Shown one piece after another: positions 1 through 8,823 of a stretch of DNA of 64,000 nucleotides (position 1 is its first letter; each line of letters starts with the position of its first letter). The position numbers and the translations under genes were made by a program. The stretch spans positions 186,001-250,000 of the forward strand of contig NZ_FORI01000004.1 of the NCBI RefSeq assembly GCF_900113965.1, written 5' to 3'. The DNA comes from Treponema bryantii (lineage in GTDB: Bacteria; Spirochaetota; Spirochaetia; Treponematales; Treponemataceae). The notes beneath the pieces are model-generated. The model ran no database searches, had not been told where the DNA came from, and worked only from the letters and a program-made list of their open reading frames with translations.

Positions 1-252
1 ACAAACCACCTTGACCTTGAAGCAATTCAGTCTTTGAACGAAGGTTTGATTGCATTCCCTGGTGTACTTCTTTTCAGTTCACACGACCACGAATTCATTC
101 AGTCTATCGCAAACCGCATTGTGGAAATTACTCCAAACGGAATTATTGACCGCATGATGAGTTTTGATGATTATATCTCAGACCCACAGGTTAGCGAACT
201 CCGTGCAAAAATGTACGAGGGAACTGGTAAGAAGATTAAGTATCGAGTTTAA
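1..252 (+). CDS. ABC-F family ATPase, C-terminal end (partial)
   Basis: The reading frame is open from base 1 and ends at TAA 250-252, so only the last 83 residues are present. It begins in the D-loop region (NHLDLEAIQSL), followed by a segment ending SSHDHEF, the H-loop pattern of ABC-F proteins (usual form SHDRxF). ABC-F proteins are soluble, have two ATPase domains and act on ribosomes (EttA/Uup group); they are not transporters. The C-terminal tail is short (ends GTGKKIKYRV), with no long coiled-coil extension like that of Uup. The subgroup cannot be decided because the N-terminal parts lie outside the window. Confidence 0.85.
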   Translation, partial: TNHLDLEAIQSLNEGLIAFPGVLLFSSHDHEFIQSIANRIVEITPNGIIDRMMSFDDYISDPQVSELRAKMYEGTGKKIKYRV

Positions 253-258
253 ATTACA

Positions 259-328
259 GGTGGTTTCGATACGCCCTGCGGGCACTCAACCACCGGTGGT
301 TGAGTAGGCGAAGCCGTATCGAAACCAC
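259..328. repeat. Palindromic repeat family A, two head-to-head units
   Basis: Unit 259-294 (GGTGGTTTCGATACG...CTCAACCACC) is followed directly by a unit in the opposite orientation, 295-328. Each can fold alone, and the pair forms a longer inverted repeat. It lies between the convergent ABC-F and helicase genes. Other copies lie at 8241, 18991, 19129, 24669, 27367, 49793 and 51004. Confidence 0.9.
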
Positions 329-332
329 ATTG

Positions 333-2336
333 TTACATCTTTGATTTCAGCGTACTTAAAAAGTCGCTGAACATCGCTCCGGTTTCTTCCTCGGTGAGCT
401 GCTTTGGCTCGTGGTATTCTACGAGGTTTGCAGGGATTTCATCGAGGAAGCGGCTTGGTTCAGTTTCCACAGTCATCTGCATATGACGGCGCTTGCGGCA
501 GGCAGAGATAAAAAGCTTGTCGCGGGCACGGGTAATTGCTACATAAAAGAGTCGGCGCTCTTCTTCTACATCGCCGCCATTTTCTTCTACAGAACGGGCA
601 TGAGGAATCAAACCTTCTTCTGCTCCTGCAATAAATACAACCGGGAACTCCAGACCCTTTGAAGCATGAATTGTCATAAGGTTTACTTTTCCCTTATCTC
701 CTTCATCATCTCCATTATCCCGGCTCATAAGTGTAATTCTGTTGAGGTAGTTATAAAGATTTGGATTAGGATTATCCGGATCATTTTCCCAGATTTCCAT
801 AAATCGAATTAAATCTTCTATATTCTTAAGCTTAAAGCGAACAGCTTTTTCTGATTTTGAAAATTCAGTAAGCAGATGATCTTTGTAGTTAATCTCTTCA
901 ACCATCTGACGAACCTTGTTTGCAAGACCACGGCCGCTTAAAAGTTTCTGTCTTTGGCCTTCTATCAAATCAACGAAAGTCTGCAAATCTTCTTTAAGGA
1001 CGTCACTGGCCTGAGAGGCTTCTGCGTGAATAAGATAATCAATAGCGTTCCAGAGGGTACAGCCGTTAAGTTCTGCCGCATCATTCATCAGCTGAATTGC
1101 GGCACGGCCAATACCTCGGCGAGGAGTATTAATAATTCGCAAAAGGTTAATATCATCATCATGATTAGAAATCAAACGAAGGTAACTGATAATATCCTTG
1201 ATTTCCTTACGTTCAAAGAAAGAAGTACCGCCGCTCATAGTATATGGAATATTATTCTGCAAAAAGGCTTCTTCTATAAAACGGCTCTGTGTGTTGGCAC
1301 GCATCAGAACGCCAAAATCATCATATTTACGTTTTTCTTCTACAGCAATTCCAAGTATTGATTCTGCAATAAAGTCTGCTTCGTCGGTTTCGTTTTCCGG
1401 CATAAAGATTTCGATGGGCTTTCCAGCTCCTTTACCGCTCCAAAGCTTTTTATCTTTACGGTTTGTATTATGAGAAATTACACCGTTTGCGGCTTCGAGA
1501 ATTGTACCGGTAGAACGGTAATTCTGTTCAAGTCGGATTTCTGTAACATCAAAATCTTTTTCAAAATTTACAATATTCTGATAGTCGGCACCACGCCAGC
1601 TGTAGATTGACTGGTCATCGTCACCAACGACAGCAACGTTTTTATCTGCCAGAAGGTGCATCATTTCATACTGCTGATGACTTGTATCCTGGAACTCATC
1701 TACCATTAAATACTTATAGCGTTCGCGGTAACGGGCAAGAACCTCCGGATACTCGCGGAAAAGCTTAATTGGCAGAACAATAAGATCATCAAAATCTACT
1801 GCGTTATAAAGCTTAAGTCCTTCCTGATAAAGCTCATAAAGAGGGCGGTACATGTCATTTGCAGTTTCCCAGTTCTTACGGCCTGTTTTGATATTGGAAA
1901 TAAGGTTTCCGATTGTGTAAATATCCATTGCTTCTGGTGAAAATTTAAGTTCACGGCCGCATTCTTTAATAAGAGCAACACGGTCTGTTTCATCATAAAT
2001 TGAAAAGTTTTCACGCCAGCCAAGCTTGTCTATGTCCTGACGAAGAATCTTTACGCCAAAGGCATGGAAGGTAGAAACTGTAAGGTTTTGAAGTTTCTTT
2101 TCTGTAAGAGTTTTAATTCGGTCTGCCATTTCCTTTGCTGCTTTATTAGTAAAGGTTAGGGCAAGAATTGAACTCTGAGGAATACCCTTATCAAGCATGT
2201 GTGCAATTCTGAAAGTGATTACACGGGTTTTACCGCTGCCGGCACCTGCAATAATAAGAATTGCGCCTTCTGTTGTAGTTACAGCGCGGTACTGCTGAGG
2301 ATTAAGTTCTTTTTTAAGGGATTCCAGGTCAAGCAT
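333..2336 (-). CDS. UvrD/Rep-type superfamily 1 DNA helicase (Rep-like)
   Basis: A 667-residue 3'-5' DNA helicase. The Q motif is near residues 12-17 (LNPQQY), Walker A at 31-37 (GAGSGKT), then a TFTNKAAKEM motif, Walker B VDEFQD, a GDDDQSIYSWRGA motif and the C-terminal VAITRARDKL motif. The N-terminal part reads more like Rep than PcrA, and it lacks the basic SH3-like tail seen in the second helicase of this window (49873-52167). Expected roles are replication-fork restart and removal of proteins from DNA. The ATG at 2336 has no Shine-Dalgarno sequence and lies 8 bases after a -10 box, so the mRNA is probably leaderless. The Rep versus PcrA choice is by resemblance only. Confidence 0.93.
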   Translation of the reverse strand: MLDLESLKKELNPQQYRAVTTTEGAILIIAGAGSGKTRVITFRIAHMLDKGIPQSSILALTFTNKAAKEMADRIKTLTEKKLQNLTVSTFHAFGVKILRQDIDKLGWRENFSIYDETDRVALIKECGRELKFSPEAMDIYTIGNLISNIKTGRKNWETANDMYRPLYELYQEGLKLYNAVDFDDLIVLPIKLFREYPEVLARYRERYKYLMVDEFQDTSHQQYEMMHLLADKNVAVVGDDDQSIYSWRGADYQNIVNFEKDFDVTEIRLEQNYRSTGTILEAANGVISHNTNRKDKKLWSGKGAGKPIEIFMPENETDEADFIAESILGIAVEEKRKYDDFGVLMRANTQSRFIEEAFLQNNIPYTMSGGTSFFERKEIKDIISYLRLISNHDDDINLLRIINTPRRGIGRAAIQLMNDAAELNGCTLWNAIDYLIHAEASQASDVLKEDLQTFVDLIEGQRQKLLSGRGLANKVRQMVEEINYKDHLLTEFSKSEKAVRFKLKNIEDLIRFMEIWENDPDNPNPNLYNYLNRITLMSRDNGDDEGDKGKVNLMTIHASKGLEFPVVFIAGAEEGLIPHARSVEENGGDVEEERRLFYVAITRARDKLFISACRKRRHMQMTVETEPSRFLDEIPANLVEYHEPKQLTEEETGAMFSDFLSTLKSKM

Positions 2337-2344
2337 AGGGTTTT

Positions 2345-2373
2345 ATAATACGCAGATAAGAATAATGGGTCAA
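2345..2373 (-). promoter_or_regulatory. Promoter of the Rep-like helicase (leaderless)
   Basis: On the minus strand TTGACC (2373-2368), a 17-base spacer and TATTAT (2350-2345). The ATG at 2336 follows after 8 bases, about where transcription should start. Confidence 0.65.
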
Positions 2374-2559
2374 TACGAATAATAATAAAATATTATAGAA
2401 AAAAAAATTGATTTTTTCATAAAATTTGTTGATTTATTAGAATTTAGTATTAGACTATTAGAAAGCTCTATTTAAGATTATTTAAGAATATCATTTATGA
2501 AAATCATTTAAAAAATACTGTGTACAAAATAATTTTGCTTAACTTTAGAGAGGTATTTC

Positions 2560-4653
2560 ATGAGTGAAGGGAAAAAAAGATCTAGCCTTGTTGTAACTGT
2601 GTTAGTAGCAGTTGGTATAGTTTTTTTATCATTGACTGCTTTACAGATTTTTGCTATATCAAGACTTGCAAAAACAAGATCACGTGCAGATCATGTTGAA
2701 AGTTATATAATGTTCACAAAATCAATCAATTTATCCCTTGAACGAACAATTGACAGTTATTTTAAGGAACTTGATGCATATGTAAATGCGGACATTATGG
2801 ATCAGGGTGATTTTGACCTTGCCGGAAAATGGCTTCAGGAGCATCCGGAGATCCGAAGTAATGATTTTGATTATATTATGCTATGTGATCAAAACGGATT
2901 GTCTTATAACGATAATGGAACCCGTACAAATATTTCAGAAAGAGATTATTTCCAGGCAATTATGTTTGGCGGTAAACTACGTTATATAGATAATCCTGTT
3001 ATTTCTAAAACGACCGGTAATAAAGTAATACATATTACAAGAGCTGTTTATGATAAAAAGGGTAGGCTTTTTGCAATGCTTGCCGGTGTTATTAATATTG
3101 ATGTTCTTATTAGACCTATAAAGAGTATTGAACTTCCAGAAGAAGTATGGATGTTTGTACTTGATCATAATGGTGGAATTATTTATCACCCTTTTGCAAC
3201 AGAAGATGCCAATTTGATAAAAAATCCTGGTGAAGGACATGAAGATTATGGTGAACTCTGTCAGAAAATGGTAAATGGTGAAGAAGGTTATGGATGGATT
3301 AATTCTTTTGCAGGAAGTAAGGAAGATCTTTTTGTTTACAGCGGAATTAGTGGAACTCCATGGGGCTTTGGTTTTTCTGTACCAGGTAAAATTGTAGATT
3401 CACTTGGCGCTAAAATTGCAAATACTTCAGTCGTTTTTGCACTCATTTCAATAATTGTAATTATTCTTGTTGGGGTTATTATTCTTGGAGTATCGTTTAA
3501 ACCTCTTACTATTGTTACAAAGGCAATTATTGGAATATCTCAGGGTAATGCAGATCTTACTCAGCGTATCCAAATAAAATCAAATAATGAAATTGGTTTG
3601 GTAGTACAAGGATTTAACGATTTTACGGCAAAGCTGCAGAATATTATTTCTGATGTAAAAGAGTCAAAAAATGAACTTGGGGTTGCCGGAGAGGACATGT
3701 CTTCAAGTGCTCAGGATACCGCAACTTCTATTCATCAGATTCTTGCAAATATTGAGAGCTTCCGTCAGCAGCTTGATAATCAGAAAACCTGTGTTGATCA
3801 GACTGCGGGTGCAGTAGATGAAATTTCTGCAAATATTAATTCTCTTAATCAGATGATTGAAACACAGTCATCTGGAGTAACAGAAGCTTCTTCTGCTGTT
3901 GAAGAGATGATTGGAAATATTAATGCTGTAAGTTCGTCTATGGAAAAGATGAATGAATCTTTTGGTGTACTTCAGACACACTCAACCGAAGGATTTGAAA
4001 AACTTGAGGCTGTAAGTATGAAGGTTCAGGCAATTGAAAATCAGTCTGAATCCTTGAAAGATGCAAACCTTGCCATTGCAAATATTGCAGAACAGACAAA
4101 CCTTCTTGCCATGAATGCGGCAATTGAGGCGGCTCATGCGGGTGACGCAGGTAAGGGATTTGCTGTCGTTGCAGATGAAATTCGTAAGCTTTCAGAAACT
4201 TCTTCTCAGCAGTCAACTCAGATTTCTAACCAGTTGAATCAGATTATGGAAGCTATTGCCGAAGTAGTTGGTGCTTCTTCTGATGCAAGTAAAACTTTCT
4301 CTCTGGTATCTCATGAGCTTGCAGATACAGATCAGCTTGTTATGCAGATTCGTACTGCAATGGAAGAACAGACTGAAGGTTCTAAACAGATTCTTGAAGC
4401 CCTAAAACTGATGAATGACAGTACACAGGAAGTTCGCAGTGCTTCTGATGAAATGCAGGAAGGAAATAAACTTATTCTTTCTGAAGTACAGCAGCTGCAG
4501 GACGTAACAGTTGAAATGAAGGGCAGTATGGACGAAATGTCTGTAGGTGCCCAGAAAATCAATGAAACTGGTGCTGTTCTTACAGAGGTTTCAGACCGTA
4601 TGAAGGATTCAATCGTTAAGATTGGTAAGCAGATTGATGAGTTTAAGGTCTAA
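2560..4653 (+). CDS. Methyl-accepting chemotaxis protein (dCache-type)
   Basis: A 697-residue chemoreceptor. There is a membrane segment near residues 10-32, a periplasmic region of about 250 residues with the look of a dCache ligand-binding domain, a second membrane segment near 287-312 and a HAMP-like region after it. The long cytoplasmic coiled coil carries the invariant hairpin tip ([20 protein letters not shown], about residues 507-526). It would signal through CheW/CheA to the periplasmic flagella. No CheR-tethering pentapeptide is present; the end reads DEFKV, as in its paralogue at 42016. Start chosen at ATG 2560 behind GAGAGG. It stands alone between a divergent helicase and hexokinase. 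The ligand is unknown. Confidence 0.93.
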   Translation: MSEGKKRSSLVVTVLVAVGIVFLSLTALQIFAISRLAKTRSRADHVESYIMFTKSINLSLERTIDSYFKELDAYVNADIMDQGDFDLAGKWLQEHPEIRSNDFDYIMLCDQNGLSYNDNGTRTNISERDYFQAIMFGGKLRYIDNPVISKTTGNKVIHITRAVYDKKGRLFAMLAGVINIDVLIRPIKSIELPEEVWMFVLDHNGGIIYHPFATEDANLIKNPGEGHEDYGELCQKMVNGEEGYGWINSFAGSKEDLFVYSGISGTPWGFGFSVPGKIVDSLGAKIANTSVVFALISIIVIILVGVIILGVSFKPLTIVTKAIIGISQGNADLTQRIQIKSNNEIGLVVQGFNDFTAKLQNIISDVKESKNELGVAGEDMSSSAQDTATSIHQILANIESFRQQLDNQKTCVDQTAGAVDEISANINSLNQMIETQSSGVTEASSAVEEMIGNINAVSSSMEKMNESFGVLQTHSTEGFEKLEAVSMKVQAIENQSESLKDANLAIANIAEQTNLLAMNAAIEAAHAGDAGKGFAVVADEIRKLSETSSQQSTQISNQLNQIMEAIAEVVGASSDASKTFSLVSHELADTDQLVMQIRTAMEEQTEGSKQILEALKLMNDSTQEVRSASDEMQEGNKLILSEVQQLQDVTVEMKGSMDEMSVGAQKINETGAVLTEVSDRMKDSIVKIGKQIDEFKV

Positions 4654-4695
4654 CTGATTAGTTCAGACACTTTGATATAAGCACTTACCCGATAT

Positions 4696-4724
4696 TTGCC
4701 ATAATAGGTAAAACACTGTATAAT
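4696..4724 (+). promoter_or_regulatory. Sigma-70 promoter of hexokinase gene
   Basis: TTGCCA (4696-4701), 17-base spacer, TATAAT (4719-4724). The start codon is 34 bases further on, behind AGGA, so this transcript has a normal leader. Confidence 0.7.
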
Positions 4725-4758
4725 AGAATAACTCTAAAAAATACAGGAAAAAACTATT

Positions 4759-6048
4759 ATGAATAATCAGGTAAGTGCTTTTCTTTCAGCACATAATTTT
4801 GTAAATCATGTCGATGTATTAACTGTCGCTCAGGCTATTCTGGACGATATGAAAAAGGGACTCAAAAAAGAAGGTGCAGATCAGGATATGATTCGTACTT
4901 TCTGTAATCCTCCTGCAACTTCTGCAAAAGGTAAGTCTGTTATCGTAATTGACGCAGGTGGAACAAACTTCCGTTCCTGCCTTGTTACTTTTGATGACGC
5001 TGGCGTTCCATCAATTTCTGATATGGAAAAAACACGTATGCCTGGCGTTGAAAAAGAACTTTCACGCAAAGACTTCTTTGAACAGATTGCAAATAATCTT
5101 GAACATCTTAAGAATAAATCAGACAGAATTGGTTTCTGTTTCTCATATCCAATGGAAATTCAGGAAGATGGAGACGGTGTTCTTCTTGGTTTCTCTAAGG
5201 AAGTTAAAGCTCCTGAGGTTGTAGGCTCAAAAGTTGGAGCATGCCTTAAGGAAGCATTAGCTGCACACGGCTGGAACAGCATTAAACGCATTACACTTTG
5301 TAACGATACAGTAGCAGCTCTTCTTGCAGGTGCTGCATGTGCAGAAGACGGTGACCGCTATTCTTCAAACATCGGTTTCATTCTTGGAACTGGTATGAAC
5401 GCTGCTTACATTCAGCCAGACTGCGACTGCTGCAACATCAAACAGCAGATTGTAGTTTGTGAAAGCGGTAAGTTCCTTAAAGTAAACCGCTCAGACTTTG
5501 ATGTTGATTTTGATAAAACAACTGTAAAGCCTGGTACTTTCTATCTTGAAAAGCTTTGTTCTGGTGCTTATCTTGGACCTGTTTCTTGGTTCGCTCTTAA
5601 GGCAGCAGCTAAAGAAGGTCTCTTTACAGAAAAAACAGCTGCTGCAATCAATGCGCTTGAAACTCTTACCCTTATTGAAATGGATAAGTTCCTTCATCAT
5701 CCATATGATGCAAACTGTGTACTTGGAAAGATTGCAAGTGAAGTTGCAACTGATGAAGATGTAGATAAGATGTTCCAGATTCTGGATGCAATTGCAGAGC
5801 GTTCAGCTCGTTATTCTGCTGCTATCCTTACTGCCTGTGCTGTAAAAACAGGAGAAGGAAAGAATTCAGCAAAACCAATCTGTATTTTGTGTGACGGTAC
5901 AACATTCTTTAAGACTTACAAGGTTCGTGAACGTGTTTACGGATATCTTGATGAAGTACTTACACGTCAGCTTGGAATTTACTGGAACATTGTATCTTGC
6001 GAGAATGATATTACTCTCGGTGCTGCAATTTCGGGACTAATCGATTAA
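4759..6048 (+). CDS. hxk: Hexokinase (eukaryote-type hexokinase family)
   Basis: A 429-residue protein of the hexokinase family, which transfers phosphate from ATP to C6 of glucose. Visible marks are the phosphate-1 motif VIDAGGTNFRSC (about residues 63-74), the glucose-binding region GFCFSYPME, the catalytic Asp in LCNDTVAAL and the phosphate-2 glycine motif GFILGTGMN. The C-terminal adenosine motif includes CDGTTFFK. This family, not the ROK glucokinases, is the usual one in treponemes. Start is ATG 4759 behind AGGA and a clear promoter. It probably feeds glycolysis and, with glgC and glgA elsewhere in the window, glycogen synthesis. Confidence 0.9.
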   Translation: MNNQVSAFLSAHNFVNHVDVLTVAQAILDDMKKGLKKEGADQDMIRTFCNPPATSAKGKSVIVIDAGGTNFRSCLVTFDDAGVPSISDMEKTRMPGVEKELSRKDFFEQIANNLEHLKNKSDRIGFCFSYPMEIQEDGDGVLLGFSKEVKAPEVVGSKVGACLKEALAAHGWNSIKRITLCNDTVAALLAGAACAEDGDRYSSNIGFILGTGMNAAYIQPDCDCCNIKQQIVVCESGKFLKVNRSDFDVDFDKTTVKPGTFYLEKLCSGAYLGPVSWFALKAAAKEGLFTEKTAAAINALETLTLIEMDKFLHHPYDANCVLGKIASEVATDEDVDKMFQILDAIAERSARYSAAILTACAVKTGEGKNSAKPICILCDGTTFFKTYKVRERVYGYLDEVLTRQLGIYWNIVSCENDITLGAAISGLID

Positions 6049-6051
6049 AGT

Positions 6052-6080
6052 TTGATTGATTGAACTTTATGTGATATAAT
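6052..6080 (+). promoter_or_regulatory. Sigma-70 promoter of the flbB-fliK-flgD-flgE operon
   Basis: TTGATT (6052-6057), 17-base spacer, TATAAT (6075-6080), about 57 bases before the flbB start. No sigma-28 element is seen here, unlike at flgF. Confidence 0.6.
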
Positions 6081-6089
6081 TTTTTAATG

Positions 6090-6110
6090 ATTCTGAAATA
6101 AATTCAGAAT
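6090..6110. repeat. Palindromic repeat family B, copy 1
   Basis: Perfect hairpin ATTCTGAA / 5-base loop / TTCAGAAT, in the untranslated leader of flbB. Sister copies at 10347 and 39960 differ at arm position 3 and at the matching base in the other arm. Confidence 0.8.
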
Positions 6111-6137
6111 GACACTTGGGTGGGGTGGAAAAAAACT

Positions 6138-6767
6138 ATGTCTTTCAAAAAGTCTTTAGGTAAGTCTTTTGTTCTGTTGATTATAATTCTCATTCTTTTA
6201 GCCGGTGGGCTTTTATGGTTTGATTATCTTGGTGTTGTACATGTTAAATCAATCTTCTCACCGGTTTATAAGATAATGAAAAAATCACCACAAACTTCAA
6301 CAACTACCACCCAGTCTCGTCCTCTTGTAGCAAATCTTGATGAAGATCGACTCAGAAAACAGCGTGAAGCTCTTGATATTTTCAAAGAAGAGCTTGATAA
6401 GCGTGAATCTGACATTGAAGCTGTAGAAAAACAGAATGAACAGGTGAGTGCAGAGCTTGCTGAGCGTGAAAAAAATCAGGAAGAACGAGAAAAAACATTT
6501 AACCTCAAAGTAAAAAAATACGATGATAAGAATATAAACGTTGAACAGATTGCAAGAAATCTGAATGGTATGAGACCTCAAGCTGCGGTTGACATTCTTG
6601 TTGCGATGGATGATCAGACAGTAATTGACGTCCTTCGCAAAGTCGAAGAGATTGCAGCCGCCGAAGGTTCTTCATCTATGGGTTCGTATTGGCTTTCTTT
6701 AATGCCATCTGACCGGGCTGCAGAAATACAGCGGAAGATGCTTAGTAAGCCTGAGTCCCTGGACTAG
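6138..6767 (+). CDS. flbB: Periplasmic flagellar collar protein FlbB
   Basis: A 209-residue membrane-anchored protein. There is one N-terminal membrane segment (about residues 10-30), a Lys/Glu-rich coiled coil (about 65-130) and a C-terminal MgtE-N-like domain (NGMRPQAAVDILVAMDD onward). This is the plan of spirochete FlbB, which in Borrelia helps build the motor collar and assists stator assembly. The position just before fliK-flgD-flgE matches the conserved spirochete order. An in-frame GTG at 6120 exists, but the ATG at 6138 fits better, because the G-rich stretch before it can act as the ribosome-binding site. Confidence 0.82.
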   Translation: MSFKKSLGKSFVLLIIILILLAGGLLWFDYLGVVHVKSIFSPVYKIMKKSPQTSTTTTQSRPLVANLDEDRLRKQREALDIFKEELDKRESDIEAVEKQNEQVSAELAEREKNQEEREKTFNLKVKKYDDKNINVEQIARNLNGMRPQAAVDILVAMDDQTVIDVLRKVEEIAAAEGSSSMGSYWLSLMPSDRAAEIQRKMLSKPESLD

Positions 6768-6812
6768 CATTCAGAACTGGCAAATCTTCAACGGATTAAG
6801 GAGATTTGCCAA

Positions 6813-8219
6813 GTGTCATATCAGGCAATCACAGATATCATCGTAAATCCGACTCAACTTCAGGAATTACAGTTATCTAATACAGTAAAAGATTCTCCTA
6901 TTCAGCCATCAGTAAGCTTTTCTGATTATCTTGCATCATTTAATAATGCAGAAATCTCAAAGCCTGAGTCTAATTCTGCACAGACAGAACATCCAGTTTC
7001 TGAAGTTTCTGATGCAGCAAAGACTGAAAAAACTGATGTAGCAGAGAAAAATTCTGAAAAAAAGGCTTTAGATGAAAAAGAGCCAGAGAAAATTTCAGAA
7101 AAAACTGTAGAAAAAACTGATTCCCAGGAAAAATCTGACAAAAAGGTCTCTGAAAAATCTGATTCAAAAGGAAAAGCAGTAAAAAAATCTGATTTTGAAG
7201 TTAAAAATTCATCAGATGAAAAGAAAACTGCCAAGGCTGAATCAAAAGAAGCTAAAGATTCTAAGAATAAAAAGCTTTCTGATAAAGATTTTTCACGTCT
7301 GGATGAAATTACTAAAAATGTTGAAACAGACGACAACTCTGCAAAACTCGCTGCAGCTGCACAGAACTCAATTAAATCTGAAGAAAATGCCAAAATAAAG
7401 GTCTCTGCTGATGAAAATGATGCTTCTGAACTTACTGTAAATGTTGAGTCAAGTGCAGAGATGGCTGTAAATAACCTTCAGACTAAAGAAAGCAGTTCAG
7501 ATACAGAATTTAATTTTTCTGAAAATCAGGATAAAACTAAAAAACAGTTTACTCTTGATAAAGAAGGAAAAATCACAGTTGAAGATGAACGTACAAAAGT
7601 TGTTGCAGAAGCTGAGGACGGCAAAAAATCTTCAATCAAAACTTCTGATATAAAACTTACAAATGATAACACAGCAGTAATGTCTGTTGAATTAAATCCA
7701 AATGCAGAAGCAGATGTACTTTCTTTGAATACTCAGACTGCCGCTTCAAACGGATCTAATTTCCAGGCAATGCTTTCTAACCAGCTTCATAATGTTGCAT
7801 CTGAGTTTGTAAAGGCTGGTAACCTCGTTCTTAAAGATAACAACCAGGGAACAATTAATCTTGTACTGCATCCGGATGATCTTGGAAATGTAAAGATTCA
7901 TCTTTCTCTGGATGGAAAAACTTTGAGCGGACATATTACTGTAGCAACTAAGGAAGCTCTTCAGGTTTTCAAAGATAATGCAGAAACATTACGTGAAGCA
8001 TTTATTAAGAACGGATTTGATGCTGCGAACTTTGACGTTGCAATGAACAACGGTGGTTCGTTCAATCAGAATATGGGATTTAATGGTCAGGATGATGGAA
8101 GAAATCTCTTTGCACAGAGAGTGTACGGAAGTTCAGCAGAGGGGCTTAGCGCTGAATTAGATGACATTTTTGATAATGCAGAAGATATTTCGAATTATTC
8201 TGTAAACATCGTTGCTTAA
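6813..8219 (+). CDS. fliK: Flagellar hook-length control protein FliK
   Basis: A 468-residue protein. Residues about 40-170 are very rich in Lys, Glu and Ser and look disordered. The C-terminal domain (about 330-420) has the FliK signature pattern (LVLHPDDLGNVKIHLSLDG, then TVATKEALQVFKDNAETLREAF). FliK is the exported ruler that stops hook growth and switches export to filament proteins. Start is GTG 6813 behind AAGGAG at 6798-6803. It sits between flbB and flgD in the hook operon, the place of Tap1 in T. pallidum. The N-terminal half is low-complexity, as usual in this family. Confidence 0.88.
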   Translation: MSYQAITDIIVNPTQLQELQLSNTVKDSPIQPSVSFSDYLASFNNAEISKPESNSAQTEHPVSEVSDAAKTEKTDVAEKNSEKKALDEKEPEKISEKTVEKTDSQEKSDKKVSEKSDSKGKAVKKSDFEVKNSSDEKKTAKAESKEAKDSKNKKLSDKDFSRLDEITKNVETDDNSAKLAAAAQNSIKSEENAKIKVSADENDASELTVNVESSAEMAVNNLQTKESSSDTEFNFSENQDKTKKQFTLDKEGKITVEDERTKVVAEAEDGKKSSIKTSDIKLTNDNTAVMSVELNPNAEADVLSLNTQTAASNGSNFQAMLSNQLHNVASEFVKAGNLVLKDNNQGTINLVLHPDDLGNVKIHLSLDGKTLSGHITVATKEALQVFKDNAETLREAFIKNGFDAANFDVAMNNGGSFNQNMGFNGQDDGRNLFAQRVYGSSAEGLSAELDDIFDNAEDISNYSVNIVA

Positions 8220-8240
8220 GGTGACGATATAAAAATGGTT

Positions 8241-8306
8241 GGTGGTTGAGCACGTCGAAACCACCTTTAGCGATAATGCGGTAGTTTCGACAGGCTCAAC
8301 CACCGC
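8241..8306. repeat. Palindromic repeat family A between fliK and flgD
   Basis: Two units in opposite orientation: 8241-8265 (GGTGGTTGAG..CGAAACCACC) and 8280-8306 (GGTAGTTTCGACAGGCTCAACCACC). They lie inside the hook operon, so the mRNA can form hairpins here. Confidence 0.88.
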
Positions 8307-8335
8307 ATAAAAAAAAGTGTAAATTGAGGAGAATG

Positions 8336-8797
8336 ATGGAACTACTTAATACACAAAACAGCATTAACACTAAAATGAGTGCAAGCGATATGTTTGCCGT
8401 TGAAAATGCGGTAAACAACTATAACAAAACGCTTGTTGTGGAAGGAAGAAAAACTTCCAACGAATTGGGAAAGGATGATTTTCTGAAGCTGCTTATTACC
8501 CAGCTGCAGAACCAGGATCCAACAAGCCCTATGGAAAATACAGAGTTTATTTCCCAGATGGCTCAGTTCAGTTCCCTGGAACAGATGACAAATATGAGTA
8601 CATCCTTTTCGAGAATGGCTTCATATATTAACAGCTCAGAAGCTGCAGCCACATTAGGTAAGACAGTTGAACTGGAAATAGGTGATACATCAGTTCAGGG
8701 TGTTGTGGAAGGGGCAACCCGCGGGGAAAATCCACAGATCATTGTGAACGGCATGTATTACAGCATGGATAAAATTAAAGCGGTATACGCTGACTAA
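8336..8797 (+). CDS. flgD: Flagellar hook assembly (capping) protein FlgD
   Basis: A 153-residue protein. The FlgD N-terminal motif is clear: [20 protein letters not shown], then [20 protein letters not shown]. It lacks the large C-terminal Ig/FnIII-like domains of enteric FlgD, as is usual for the short spirochete form. FlgD caps the growing hook while FlgE polymerises and is then discarded. Start chosen at ATG 8336, four bases after AGGAG; an adjacent ATG at 8333 and an in-frame TTG at 8324 would be too close to or overlap the ribosome-binding site. It is followed by flgE. Confidence 0.9.
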   Translation: MELLNTQNSINTKMSASDMFAVENAVNNYNKTLVVEGRKTSNELGKDDFLKLLITQLQNQDPTSPMENTEFISQMAQFSSLEQMTNMSTSFSRMASYINSSEAAATLGKTVELEIGDTSVQGVVEGATRGENPQIIVNGMYYSMDKIKAVYAD

Positions 8798-8823
8798 TCG
8801 GGTAGGAAGGAAGGAATTAGCAT